DNA from: Belliella alkalica
GTDB taxonomy: Bacteria > Bacteroidota > Bacteroidia > Cytophagales > Cyclobacteriaceae
Assembly: GCF_022549785.1 (NCBI RefSeq)
Contig: NZ_JAKZGO010000016.1
Span: 1-64,000, forward strand
Length of the DNA: 64,000 bases
Direction of reading: 5' to 3'
The notes under the pieces were generated by a model that was not told where the DNA came from, ran no database searches, and saw nothing but the letters and a program-made list of their open reading frames with translations. The position numbers and the translations under genes were made by a program. Each line of letters starts with the position of its first letter. The first letter of the stretch is position 1. Below are positions 18,832 through 28,128 of the stretch, in pieces.

Positions 18832-19977
18832 ATGAAATTTGGTACCAAAGCAATACATGCTGGCGTAGAGCCGGATCCATCTACAGGAGCCATAATGACT
18901 CCGATTTATCAGACTTCAACTTATGTGCAACGCTCTCCTGGCGATCATAAGGGATATGAATACTCAAGAACCCATAATCCTACCAGAACTGCCTTGCAAA
19001 ACAACCTTGCAGCTTTGGAAAATGGCAAACATGGTTTGTGTTTTTCTTCTGGCCTAGGGGCGATAGATGCTATAATCAAAATGCTCAATCCAGGTGATGA
19101 AGTGATCAGTACAAATGACCTTTATGGAGGTTCGTACAGAATATTTACCAAAGTTTTTGAAAGATATGGAATCAAATTCCACTTTGTAAACATGGATGAT
19201 CCTGCTTCGATCAGCAATTACATCAATGAAAATACAAAACTCATCTGGGCAGAAACTCCCACCAATCCAATGATGAATATCATTGACATTGAGGCTATAG
19301 CTGAGGTAGCCAAGAAGCATCAAATCCTTTTTGCTGTTGACAATACTTTTGCTACACCATTCCTACAAAATCCATTGGACTTGGGAGCAGATATAGTCAT
19401 GCATTCTGTTACAAAATATTTGGGTGGACACTCTGACGTGGTGATGGGAGCGATTATAGTTAATGATGATGAGCTTGCTGATAAGTTGGCATTTATCCAA
19501 AATGCATGTGGCGCGACTCCAGGTCCACAGGATTGCTTCTTGGTACTTAGAGGGATCAAGACGCTCCATATCAGAATGGAGAGACATTGCCAAAATGGAA
19601 AAACTATTGCTGCCTTTTTGAAAAATCATCCTAAAGTTGATAAGGTATACTGGCCAGGATTTGAGAATCATCCAAACTATCACATAGCTAAAAAGCAGAT
19701 GAGGGATTTTGGTGGAATGATCTCCTTTACTTTGAAGGGCAACAAAATTGAAGATGCCAGAAAAGTCCTTGAAAACTTACATTACTTTGCGCTGGCAGAA
19801 TCTCTTGGGGGTGTAGAGTCTCTTTGCGGGCATCCTGCCTCAATGACTCATGCAAGTATCCCAAAAGAAGAGCGAGAAAAGGTTGGTTTGGTAGATTCTT
19901 TGATCCGACTAAGTGTAGGGATTGAAGATGCTGAAGATCTTAAAGAAGATCTGAAGAAGGCTTTGGAAATGATTTAA
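18832..19977 (+). CDS. Cystathionine gamma-synthase/lyase family PLP enzyme
   Basis: 381 residues from ATG 18832 (MKFGTKAIHAG, the family's usual opening). It shows the PLP-binding features of the Cys/Met metabolism family: CFSSGLGAIDAI for phosphate binding, WAETPTNPMMNIIDIE, VDNTFATPFLQNP, and the Schiff-base lysine in HSVTKYLGGHSD near residue 195. C-terminal part: SLGGVESLCGHPASMTHA. Family members make cystathionine from O-acyl-homoserine and cysteine (MetB) or cleave cystathionine (gamma-lyase). Neither neighbours nor residues separate these safely. It ends with a strong hairpin terminator at 20144. Confidence 0.9.
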   Translation: MKFGTKAIHAGVEPDPSTGAIMTPIYQTSTYVQRSPGDHKGYEYSRTHNPTRTALQNNLAALENGKHGLCFSSGLGAIDAIIKMLNPGDEVISTNDLYGGSYRIFTKVFERYGIKFHFVNMDDPASISNYINENTKLIWAETPTNPMMNIIDIEAIAEVAKKHQILFAVDNTFATPFLQNPLDLGADIVMHSVTKYLGGHSDVVMGAIIVNDDELADKLAFIQNACGATPGPQDCFLVLRGIKTLHIRMERHCQNGKTIAAFLKNHPKVDKVYWPGFENHPNYHIAKKQMRDFGGMISFTLKGNKIEDARKVLENLHYFALAESLGGVESLCGHPASMTHASIPKEEREKVGLVDSLIRLSVGIEDAEDLKEDLKKALEMI

Positions 19978-20056
19978 TTATCCCGATATAGGAATCGAAA
20001 ATTTCAAATCTACCGATTCATCAATTACCGACTGAGCGCAAGCCGTATTTTCTATT

Positions 20057-20097
20057 CCTTAAGGCTTGGTTTTAAGGATTGATCTGTGGGACACAGA
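20057..20097. repeat. Two small hairpins in the intergenic gap
   Basis: CCTTAA (20057-20062) pairs with TTAAGG (20072-20077), and TCTGTG (20083-20088) pairs with CACAGA (20092-20097) across a GGA loop. They lie between the gamma-synthase stop and its terminator. The double-hairpin layout is loosely like the element at 48871-49032, but the sequence is not shared. Low weight. Confidence 0.3.
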
Positions 20098-20143
20098 CCA
20101 AGGAGTGATCTGAAGTTTGCGGTTGATTAATAAAAACAAAAAA

Positions 20144-20171
20144 AGCCTGTCAAGTATAAATTTGACAGGCT
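20144..20171. terminator. Bidirectional intrinsic terminator
   Basis: A 10-bp stem (AGCCTGTCAA 20144-20153 with its complement 20162-20171) and an 8-nt loop, flanked by an A run on the left and TTTT on the right. It serves the convergent gamma-synthase gene and the 277-residue gene. Confidence 0.85.
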
Positions 20172-20188
20172 TTTGCTTTGAAATACCT

Positions 20189-21022
20189 TTAATTTAATAT
20201 TCTATCAAACAGATATTTGCATTGGCTTTGAACAGTAGCAGTTAACTTCTTTTTGTTTTGTTTCAAGTCAGCCAAAAGGTCTTTGTACTTTTTAGAAATT
20301 TCTTCTTTATCTCCAAAGAAATATATCAAATGCTGTGTCAAAAGCTGATTTTGGTACCATGACAACAAGGTTTGTTGAAGGGTATTCATTTTTACATGGA
20401 CTTCTCTGATGAAAATTGGGTTGAAACCAGAATCAATCCTAATGTTTTCCAAAGCAGTGACTACTCGTAGTCCTTCATAAATATCCTTGAGTGCTTTGTT
20501 GTCTGGTTTTAATTGATTGTCCAAGTTGAAGAATTCCAATTCCTCGTTGATAATCTGGGTAGTAGCTGTATTTACCATCAGAGGCTTGAGTCCTAAGCTA
20601 TGTCTATGAACATCTGAATAGAGCTTTTCCCATTTTTTCAAAGGAGTAGAGACTATCAAGTCATACATCTTGTTGTAATGTTCTTTTTTTTCTTCCAACA
20701 AGAATTTCTCGTAGGTGTTGAAAGTAAGATTTTTTTTGTTTTTGATTTGATCCAATTCTTGAAGGACAAATTTGAGATGTTTGGTTTTTTTTAGCCCCTT
20801 GAATATTTCCTTGAAAGGTTCAAAAATCTCAAATTTAAGCTTCTTTTCCTCGAAATGGATCTTGGAAACCAATTCAATATAAATTTCCATGAAGATCAAC
20901 TTCTGCTCTAACTCAATAGCTTTCTTGCCTTTATACTGCTTTCCCAAAGCTAAAAAAGCTGTCTTTGCATCTTCAAAATGCGAATCAAATAACCTGAAAA
21001 TTGGAGAAATCTTGCCTTCCAT
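20189..21022 (-). CDS. Helical protein of unknown function, possibly CHAD-like
   Basis: 277 residues, almost all predicted alpha-helix, rich in Lys, Glu and Leu, no signal peptide or membrane span. The layout of long amphipathic helices with scattered His, Lys and Arg (EPFKEIFKGLKKTKHLKFVL) vaguely recalls CHAD-type polyphosphate-binding bundles, but I do not see the diagnostic motifs and give this little weight. The gene starts 4 bp after the Smr-domain gene and is the last of a three-gene operon with the photolyase, so a nucleic-acid or stress role is possible but unproved. Confidence 0.55.
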   Translation of the reverse strand: MEGKISPIFRLFDSHFEDAKTAFLALGKQYKGKKAIELEQKLIFMEIYIELVSKIHFEEKKLKFEIFEPFKEIFKGLKKTKHLKFVLQELDQIKNKKNLTFNTYEKFLLEEKKEHYNKMYDLIVSTPLKKWEKLYSDVHRHSLGLKPLMVNTATTQIINEELEFFNLDNQLKPDNKALKDIYEGLRVVTALENIRIDSGFNPIFIREVHVKMNTLQQTLLSWYQNQLLTQHLIYFFGDKEEISKKYKDLLADLKQNKKKLTATVQSQCKYLFDRILN

Positions 21023-21026
21023 TGAT

Positions 21027-21980
21027 TTATGAAATTCTAACTAAAGTAGCACCGTATCCGAATCGGTTCTTTTGGGTATCTTGAAAGTACTTAATATTTC
21101 CTAATTGGCTTAGATATTTGTGGATTTCTTTTTTAAGAACTCCATTTCCTATTCCATGGATAAATGTGATTTCGTCCATTCCATGTGCAATGGCATAATT
21201 AAGATTTCGCTCAAAAGTATCCATTTGGAGTTTCAGCATTTCATTGTTACTAAGAAATTGAAAGTCCTTGGTGAGCTTTTCTATATGTAAGTCAATGCTT
21301 TTCTCAGGTTTGGGGAATTTTGTGGTGATTTCGACAGCAGTGTCTTTTTTTAACTCTTCATTGAGCTGCTTGACATCGATATCCTTTGTGTTTTCGGAAA
21401 GTTTAAAAATGTAGCCATTTTTATCCAAAACAGGAGCTTTGCCTTTACTTTTGAAGAATGAAGTTGCTTTGAACTTTATTCTTCTTTCAAATGAAGGTTG
21501 TGTTCTTTCTATTTTTTGATGAATTGGGAAAAATTGACAAAGTAAAGTAGGCCAATCTTCAAAATCTGAAATGGATTTTTCACCGATCTTCTTACTCCCC
21601 TTAGCACTGAGTTCTCCCGAAACTAATGTTCTGCTATTGTCTCCAAACACTTCTGATACCATCATCAGATAATTTCTAGAGCTTGGATTGACCAAGTAGA
21701 TGCTATGGTCTTTGTCATTGATGGGAAGGTATGCCAGATACACTCCGTCATTTTGGTCTAGATCATTGGACTTGGAAGAAAAACTGGTCGGTTTTTCCTC
21801 TTTGATGCCATCACCAAAATATTGTCTTTCTGAAGCAGAAATCACAACTACTTCATTTTTCATTGCGGGAATTCTAAATCCGTCTTCAATTTCGATTTCA
21901 ATTCTTCCCGCAGTTGAAATTTTGGTAATTACCCCTTCTTCATTGCCGTGAAGCAATCTCACTCTGTCTCCTATATTCAT
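21027..21980 (-). CDS. DUF2027/Smr domain protein
   Basis: 317 residues. The N-terminus MNIGDRVRLLHGNEEGVITK is a small SH3-like beta barrel; the middle (about 75-200) fits DUF2027 (YLAYLPINDKDHSIYLVNPS). The C-terminal Smr domain begins at IDLHIEKLTKDF (about residue 227) and has the family motif TFIHGIGNGVLKKEI near 273 and RFGYGATLVRIS at the end. Smr domains bind or nick branched DNA or act as RNA endonucleases, as in MutS2. It overlaps the photolyase by 3 bp (ATG within the TGA), so it is translationally coupled. Confidence 0.9.
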   Translation of the reverse strand: MNIGDRVRLLHGNEEGVITKISTAGRIEIEIEDGFRIPAMKNEVVVISASERQYFGDGIKEEKPTSFSSKSNDLDQNDGVYLAYLPINDKDHSIYLVNPSSRNYLMMVSEVFGDNSRTLVSGELSAKGSKKIGEKSISDFEDWPTLLCQFFPIHQKIERTQPSFERRIKFKATSFFKSKGKAPVLDKNGYIFKLSENTKDIDVKQLNEELKKDTAVEITTKFPKPEKSIDLHIEKLTKDFQFLSNNEMLKLQMDTFERNLNYAIAHGMDEITFIHGIGNGVLKKEIHKYLSQLGNIKYFQDTQKNRFGYGATLVRIS

Positions 21981-23278
21981 GAATTCAATGCTTTTTTGTA
22001 TGTTTCTATTGCTCTTTCCCGAGCAAATTTATGGTCAACCATCGGTTTGGGATAGTCATTTGTTCCATATTCAGGAACCCATTTTTTGATGTATTTCAGT
22101 TCTTTATCAAACTTTCCTGTTTGTGATTCAGGATTGAAAACCCTGAAATATGGCTGGGCATCTGTACCTGTTCCTGCAGCCCACTGCCAGCCACCATTGT
22201 TCGAAGATAGCTCAAAATCCAACAACTTCTTTGCAAAATATGCTTCACCCCATCTCCAATCTATCAAAAGGTGTTTTGTCAAGAAACTGGCGACAATCAT
22301 TCTCACCCTATTATGCATATATCCGGTGGTGTTTAATTCCCGCATTCCTGCATCCACAATCGGGTAGCCGGTTTTACCATCACACCATTTTTGAAAATCT
22401 TCTTCGGAATTTCTCCATGGAATATGGTCGTATTGTGGTTTGAAGGCTTTATCTACGACTTGAGGATTGTGATAAAGTATCATCATGTAAAATTCTCTCC
22501 ATATCAATTCATTCAGATAAGTGTCATTGAGTTCTGCTGCTTCCAAAGCCAATTTTCGTACGCTTATAGTACCAAATCTCAAATGAATCCCCAATCTGCT
22601 TGTGCCATTGATCGCAGGAAAATTTCTTGTTTGATCGTACTTCTGGATCAAAGGCTTGTCAATTTCCAATGCTGGAATTTTTATATCACTTTCCTCAAAT
22701 CCCATTTCTTTCAAAGTTGGGATAGAAAATGGCTTTGTCTTGAATAAATTATCCTTGAAATCTTCAATAGAAAGGAGTTGAGGTTTAGACTTTTTGAATT
22801 TGTCCAACCATATCTTACTGTATGGGGTGAACACTTTGTAATATTCTCCGCTGCCATTCAAGATTTCTTCCTTTTCGAAAATAACCTGGTCTTTGAAGTC
22901 CAAAAACTGGATTTTCTTGCTTTTAACGAGGGATTTTATTTTATTATCCCTTTCTTTTGCATAAGGTTCATAATCCCTGTTGGTATATATATTTTGAATA
23001 TCGTAAGTTTCCATCAACTCCTCATATACTTCTTCCGGAGTTCCATATTTGGCTAAGATATCAGAACCTGATTTTTGTAGTTGTTTTGATAATTTGGATA
23101 CTTCACTGTGGATAAAAGATAACCTTGCATCTTCTTTGTCCTCTAGCTTATCAAGAATATTTTTGTCAAAAATAAATAGGGGCAATACATTTTTCTCTTG
23201 CTCCAAAGCATAATACAAACCTGTATTGTCTTCAAGCCTAAGGTCTCTTCTAAACCAAAATATGCTAATCTTTTTCAT
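21977..23278 (-). CDS. phrB: Deoxyribodipyrimidine photolyase/cryptochrome family protein
   Basis: 433 residues. N-terminal antenna-binding domain opens SIFWFRRDLRLEDNTGLYYA. The C-terminal FAD domain holds LNELIWREFYMMILYHNP, IVDAGMRELNTTGYMHNRV and the strongest signature NNGGWQWAAGTGTDAQPYFR near 370. These fit class I CPD photolyase, which repairs UV pyrimidine dimers with blue light; a cryptochrome-like role is not excluded. First gene of a leftward operon with the Smr protein (overlapping) and the 277-residue protein. Confidence 0.92.
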   Translation of the reverse strand: MKKISIFWFRRDLRLEDNTGLYYALEQEKNVLPLFIFDKNILDKLEDKEDARLSFIHSEVSKLSKQLQKSGSDILAKYGTPEEVYEELMETYDIQNIYTNRDYEPYAKERDNKIKSLVKSKKIQFLDFKDQVIFEKEEILNGSGEYYKVFTPYSKIWLDKFKKSKPQLLSIEDFKDNLFKTKPFSIPTLKEMGFEESDIKIPALEIDKPLIQKYDQTRNFPAINGTSRLGIHLRFGTISVRKLALEAAELNDTYLNELIWREFYMMILYHNPQVVDKAFKPQYDHIPWRNSEEDFQKWCDGKTGYPIVDAGMRELNTTGYMHNRVRMIVASFLTKHLLIDWRWGEAYFAKKLLDFELSSNNGGWQWAAGTGTDAQPYFRVFNPESQTGKFDKELKYIKKWVPEYGTNDYPKPMVDHKFARERAIETYKKALNS

Positions 23279-23319
23279 AGTTTTACTTTTTGTCTATTCC
23301 ATTAATAGCTTCTTCGCAA

Positions 23320-23508
23320 AAAATGTTTATTGGATATTATCATTATACTCTACTTTACCAGTAGATTATAATTCTAGTATTAATGTTTGCTTTAGATCAA
23401 TATCTATCAATATCTAAAATCAATTAATAACTTGTCCGCCTCTTGTGGATTGAAATGAATAAAAGAGAATTCTCTTCTTAAATCACTGGTGTCATTCCGT
23501 ATATACAT
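23320..23508 (-). repeat. Decayed dispersed repeat, copy 1 (best preserved head)
   Basis: On the minus strand an ATG at 23508 opens a 33-codon frame to 23407 that contains NDTSDLRREFSFIHF and NPQEADKLLIDF. A frameshift later the same sequence resumes as STGKVEYNDNIQ. The same order is seen in copies at 54520-54705, 52896-53084 and 29169-29325. The copy fills the gap between the photolyase and tamB genes. It looks like a decayed short gene rather than a functional one; the 33-codon head may still be translatable. Confidence 0.65.
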
Positions 23509-23529
23509 TTTAGATATTATAGAAAGAGG

Positions 23530-26500
23530 TTATTTATTATCTAATTTCTCTTTTATTTTCTCTTCAAGGTTTTCCAAAGGAATGTTTTTCCAATTTTGTT
23601 CATTTTCAAACTGATACCGCAAGAAATCATCGGTATCATTGATCCTCAATTTTTCATTTTTCTTCTTGGTGATTCTTTGAAATAATTCCGTAAAGGTATT
23701 GAAAGCTAAATTCTGTGATACAGAAATGCCGTAGGTTGCCACATTTCTTGACAAGGATAGGGAAGTAAATGTGTTGAAATTATTCCTATTGTAGATCCTC
23801 AAGCGATACCTTCCATCTTGGGTGAGCAAATACTCTGCCTGCCAATCTCCGGCAATGCTATTAATATCTGCATTTCCCTGCAAATCTGTAAAACCTCCAT
23901 CTCTTGTCACTCTCAACCTGCCATCCAAAAAGGTGTAAGCTACTCTCAATTGGAATGTTTCGAGGGCACTTTGATCCAACGTTGCCAAGTCAATGTCAAC
24001 TTCGAGGTTTTGATCCACTTGTGAAATGAAGCTGTTTAATTGTGAGGAAAGCAATTGGCTAAGGTTGGAACTTGCTATATTACTTACCCCGCTAAATTGT
24101 CCTTCTGGAGAAAATGACCTCATCATTATTACTGAAAAGACTTGTCTATTCTTTTCTTGTTCGTCATTGGCAATTCTGTTTTTGAAGGCGGATATATAGG
24201 TTTGGATATTTCCTTCGGGAAATTCAGTGAAATCAAAATCGAACCCAATATCAGGACTCAAAATATTTCCTTTCAAATCCATGATTACTTTCAGAGGCCA
24301 TCTTCTCCTTAGCTGTGGATCCTCAAGTTCCGAACCTGTTGTGTTTCCGGTCTGAAGATTTTGAAGTGAGACACTTTCTTGATACGTTGCACGCAGATCC
24401 ATCACTCCTTCATAAGGATCTCCAAACCAAGATATCCTTCCACCTGGCTGCACTACAAATTCCCTTTTGATAATATTGTATAGAGAAAAATTATATTTAG
24501 CTTCTGTAATCTCGTAATTGCCGGACATGGAGAAATTTCCCTGCGTATCAATATTCAATGTCAATACACCACGACCTCTTCCTTGGATATTCTCACCTGT
24601 TCTCGGATCTATCTGGATTTCTGTATAAGCATCAGGCGTGACATCCAATACAAAGTTCATTCTCACATTGTTGATCGCTAGCTTTTCTACGGATTCTTCA
24701 AAAGACTGAGTTCTGGTAGTGTCTCTGATATTGATAATATTGATAAAATCTTCTTGTGCCTGAATGTTGCTAGAGCCAAAGGGGATAAAAATCCGCGTAT
24801 TTGGTTGGGATGTCGCACGGGCGTTGATGTCAAGGTTATTGGCAGCCCCAAAAATGTTCAGTGTGCCTGTGACGTAAGCAGAACCATAGAATAGATCATT
24901 ATCTCTAGCAGAAGTATTCAATACTTGGAAGTTTTCCAAGTTTGAAGAAATGTCCAAGATAAAGTCATTGAAATTATCATGTGAGATTCCACCACGCATT
25001 CTGGCAATGTTGCTATTGATATCCTTAAGAAGAAGTTCTCTGAAACTAATCTCATTAGCTCCAAAAACGATGTTGCCATCTATAGTATAAAAGGTGTTGA
25101 GGTAGTTGATTTTCAAGGTGCCTCCATTGATTCTTCCGCTACCTATCACTATAGGTTTTGTGATACTGCCGCCTATATCGAGGTCACCGCTTATAGTTCC
25201 TCCCATCTGGGTGAGGTAATCAGAGAGAAATGGCTCCAGGATTGATAGGTTTGTCTCTCGCATTTCGGCTTTGAGAGACAATTCTTCATTTTGGTTATTG
25301 AGAAACCCATTGAGGCTGATGACTTTTTTTCCTTCTTTGAAATTATTTAGCTCAAGGTTGATCTTATTGTCTGAGAGGTAGGTAGCAGCATCTATATCCC
25401 CAACAAGGAAATTATTGATCTCGAAATCATTGATATTCAAATTTCCATTGACTCCAAAAACTCCAAAAAGATCGCTGAAAGCAAACAATCCATTTGCTGT
25501 TCCTTCAAATTCTTTGATGCTCAATGTATTGAAGAAATCCATATTGACATCTTTGATTTGAAGTGCCAAAATCTGTTCTGGATCAGGTGATATATTTCCA
25601 TTCAGGGAAATAAATTGGTTTTCATTGATCAATTTGATATTGTCAAACTCAACCTTGTTATTGGCAATATTTATTTGATTTTCAGGATCAAAACTCCATA
25701 TTTTATCCAAAATCTTAAGCCTCGAAGGCGCTAAGACTACAGATGTGTGATCAGGGAAAATTTTGATTTCTGAACTTAGATTAAAATAACTCTCTGTGCT
25801 CAATTGGTCTTGGTTGTAAGTCAAATCGATTTTTGATTTATCCCAAATAGCTTCTATTCCAAGATTGTTGAATGTCAACCCATTCCCTAAAACCTGCTGT
25901 TTCGATAGAATATAAAATGAAGCCAATACCTCTTGGCTGTTTGTTAATTTGGAGGTGTTGAAATCGAGATTTGTGTCAAAAAGGAAATTCCCATTATAAT
26001 AAATGGAGTCTATACTGGAATAAAAATTAAAAATGGTATTTGTAGGTGTTTGATAAAAAGCCCCTTCAATGATTGTGTTTTTTGAAATAGATGCTTTGGG
26101 CTCTACCAAATTTATTATTGGGTTGATGTCAATAAAGTTAAGATTGATATCAATATTGTAAGGTTCAAATTCAAGTTGGTGTTTTGTAAACTGTGGTTGT
26201 TTGGAGTTGGTAAGTATAGCCCAATATTGCTTACTCAGTGTTTCTACATCTTGGATCAACTCTTTGACTTTGAATTTTCCTGAAATTCCTGCTACCAAAT
26301 AGTCAGAATTTAGAGAAACCAACCTTGAATCATCTGTAAATAGGGATTGGAAAAAGAAATTATCAACATACACATTTCGGCCTTCATAACTCAGATTGAT
26401 ATCACTGAACCTTGCGATTCCCTCGATGTCATCCAAAGTCACGCCTTTAGTATCCATATTTACCTTTCCACTCACAAATATTTCTTTGTCAAGTATATTC

Positions 26501-28116
26501 AATTCTTTAAGGTAAGCCGTGTCAACTTGTACATTAAGTCTAATTGAATCTTTGTTGTCTCTCAAGTCCAAAACCCCATCAAATTTTGCCTTGAGATTCG
26601 GGTCATTTACATTTAATTTTCCGCTAAAAAGATCTTTACCATAAGTTGCATTGCTTATGATATTGGAATAATTGTAATTATTAATTCCCACTCTTTTGAT
26701 ATTTGCATCGACTTGTAAAAGTGCACTTTCCAACGTCAGTCCTGTCCCTCTAATTTGACCGGTTAGGCTAACTTTTTGAAAATTTTCCCTGTCCTCCAAA
26801 AGAATTCCTAAATCCAAATCTCGCAATTCTACCCTACCATTGTATGTAGGTTGTCTGTTAGAAAGTTTGTAATTCAACCTTCCGATTATTTGGCCTATTC
26901 CAGTTCTGAAGTTTCCATTTGCAGTAAAGTTGGTTAGGTAACCAGAAAAGTCAGTGTCAAATCGAATATCTCGAAATTTATCGACCTCGCTTCGTGCCTC
27001 TTGACTTATATAGGGGGACAAATCTTCACTGCTCAAGATAGAGTTAAGCAAAGACATTTTGAAAAATGTGTTATTGACATCAGGAAGTCCTTGGATATCA
27101 AACTTCCCAAAAAGTGCACTTCGCTGTCCAAACCTTATCAAAAGTTGATCAGAAGCCAAATCATTGACTTGACCAACAATATCACCACTCAGCGTGATCC
27201 TATCTTCAAAATTGGGGATTTGATCAGAGAAATACTGTAAATCTTTAATATTCAATCTAGATTCATTCAGTCTTGCTTCGATTTGAACTTCCTCATTGAA
27301 GTTTGACAAGGCTCTTACTGACTCAAAGCTGAATTTTAAGTAATCTTTGATTTCAGTTTCATTTGATCTCAAAAACAAATCATCAAACTCCATAAAAGTG
27401 GGAGCATAGGTGAATTTTGTTTGCAACTGTTGTATTACAATGCCCGAAGTGATTTCTATGCCTTTTAGGAAATTTGTCTGAAAGCCGATTTCTCCTTCGA
27501 AAGTATAAAAGTCATCAGCATCTGCCAATAAGTCCCTAAATCTAAGTTTGTTGTAATCAAAACCGCCCGTCACGGGAATTGCAGCATAGTTGATGATATC
27601 AAGTGAGGTTTCTTCCAAAAAGATATTGCCAATACTGAATTTCACATTTGCTTTAGTTGTTTCTGAGCCTGATTTGGGAATCAAGCCGTTGACTTGATTG
27701 AAGAACTCTGAAATATTCAGGTTTTCAGCTCCTTCATGACCAATTATTCGAACGTTGCCATTGATTAGTTTGATTTGGTCAAGACTTGGGTTTTCTCTAT
27801 CCAAAAGTCCTTTTACTGAGAAGTCGATATAGACTTCCTCTAAATTGATCATTAAACTATCCTGCTGATCGTAGATAGTGACATCTTTGAGGCTGACAGC
27901 ATCCCACCACCGGATTTTTACCTGCTCTATTGATGTATCAAACCCAGTATTTTCAGTAATATAATTGGTAAGTAATCTTGTGACCCGTGTTTGTACAGAA
28001 GGGATTTGTAAAGCAAGTACAAAAAGTAACAATCCCAAAATTAGGAAAAGTACTATCCTGAGGAGCATTTTTAAGGCTTTCAGTATTTTTTCCGTAACTT
28101 TCGACTTCTTTTCCAA
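23530..28116 (-). CDS. tamB: Translocation and assembly module protein TamB family (AsmA-like)
   Basis: 1528 residues, in the range of TamB proteins. A single N-terminal membrane anchor (MLLRIVLFLILGLLLFVLAL, residues 17-36) is followed by a very long beta-helical body, and the C-terminal DUF490/TamB domain (about 1100-1480) contains FVVQPGGRISWFGDPYEGVM and DLRATYQESV. TamB-type proteins bridge the periplasm and help lipid transport or outer-membrane protein assembly. The start is TTG at 28116; no ATG lies in frame upstream, and the next in-frame ATG (28068) would begin right at the anchor. Only 12 bp separate it from divergent tsaD. Confidence 0.9.
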   Translation of the reverse strand: MEKKSKVTEKILKALKMLLRIVLFLILGLLLFVLALQIPSVQTRVTRLLTNYITENTGFDTSIEQVKIRWWDAVSLKDVTIYDQQDSLMINLEEVYIDFSVKGLLDRENPSLDQIKLINGNVRIIGHEGAENLNISEFFNQVNGLIPKSGSETTKANVKFSIGNIFLEETSLDIINYAAIPVTGGFDYNKLRFRDLLADADDFYTFEGEIGFQTNFLKGIEITSGIVIQQLQTKFTYAPTFMEFDDLFLRSNETEIKDYLKFSFESVRALSNFNEEVQIEARLNESRLNIKDLQYFSDQIPNFEDRITLSGDIVGQVNDLASDQLLIRFGQRSALFGKFDIQGLPDVNNTFFKMSLLNSILSSEDLSPYISQEARSEVDKFRDIRFDTDFSGYLTNFTANGNFRTGIGQIIGRLNYKLSNRQPTYNGRVELRDLDLGILLEDRENFQKVSLTGQIRGTGLTLESALLQVDANIKRVGINNYNYSNIISNATYGKDLFSGKLNVNDPNLKAKFDGVLDLRDNKDSIRLNVQVDTAYLKELNILDKEIFVSGKVNMDTKGVTLDDIEGIARFSDINLSYEGRNVYVDNFFFQSLFTDDSRLVSLNSDYLVAGISGKFKVKELIQDVETLSKQYWAILTNSKQPQFTKHQLEFEPYNIDINLNFIDINPIINLVEPKASISKNTIIEGAFYQTPTNTIFNFYSSIDSIYYNGNFLFDTNLDFNTSKLTNSQEVLASFYILSKQQVLGNGLTFNNLGIEAIWDKSKIDLTYNQDQLSTESYFNLSSEIKIFPDHTSVVLAPSRLKILDKIWSFDPENQINIANNKVEFDNIKLINENQFISLNGNISPDPEQILALQIKDVNMDFFNTLSIKEFEGTANGLFAFSDLFGVFGVNGNLNINDFEINNFLVGDIDAATYLSDNKINLELNNFKEGKKVISLNGFLNNQNEELSLKAEMRETNLSILEPFLSDYLTQMGGTISGDLDIGGSITKPIVIGSGRINGGTLKINYLNTFYTIDGNIVFGANEISFRELLLKDINSNIARMRGGISHDNFNDFILDISSNLENFQVLNTSARDNDLFYGSAYVTGTLNIFGAANNLDINARATSQPNTRIFIPFGSSNIQAQEDFINIINIRDTTRTQSFEESVEKLAINNVRMNFVLDVTPDAYTEIQIDPRTGENIQGRGRGVLTLNIDTQGNFSMSGNYEITEAKYNFSLYNIIKREFVVQPGGRISWFGDPYEGVMDLRATYQESVSLQNLQTGNTTGSELEDPQLRRRWPLKVIMDLKGNILSPDIGFDFDFTEFPEGNIQTYISAFKNRIANDEQEKNRQVFSVIMMRSFSPEGQFSGVSNIASSNLSQLLSSQLNSFISQVDQNLEVDIDLATLDQSALETFQLRVAYTFLDGRLRVTRDGGFTDLQGNADINSIAGDWQAEYLLTQDGRYRLRIYNRNNFNTFTSLSLSRNVATYGISVSQNLAFNTFTELFQRITKKKNEKLRINDTDDFLRYQFENEQNWKNIPLENLEEKIKEKLDNK

Positions 28117-28128
28117 AGGGGTTGTACA

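Noticed and set aside
20057-20097. Double hairpin as another copy of the 48871-49032 element
   Set aside because: The conserved AAGCCTGT and AGGCA.TTGA single-stranded parts are missing.
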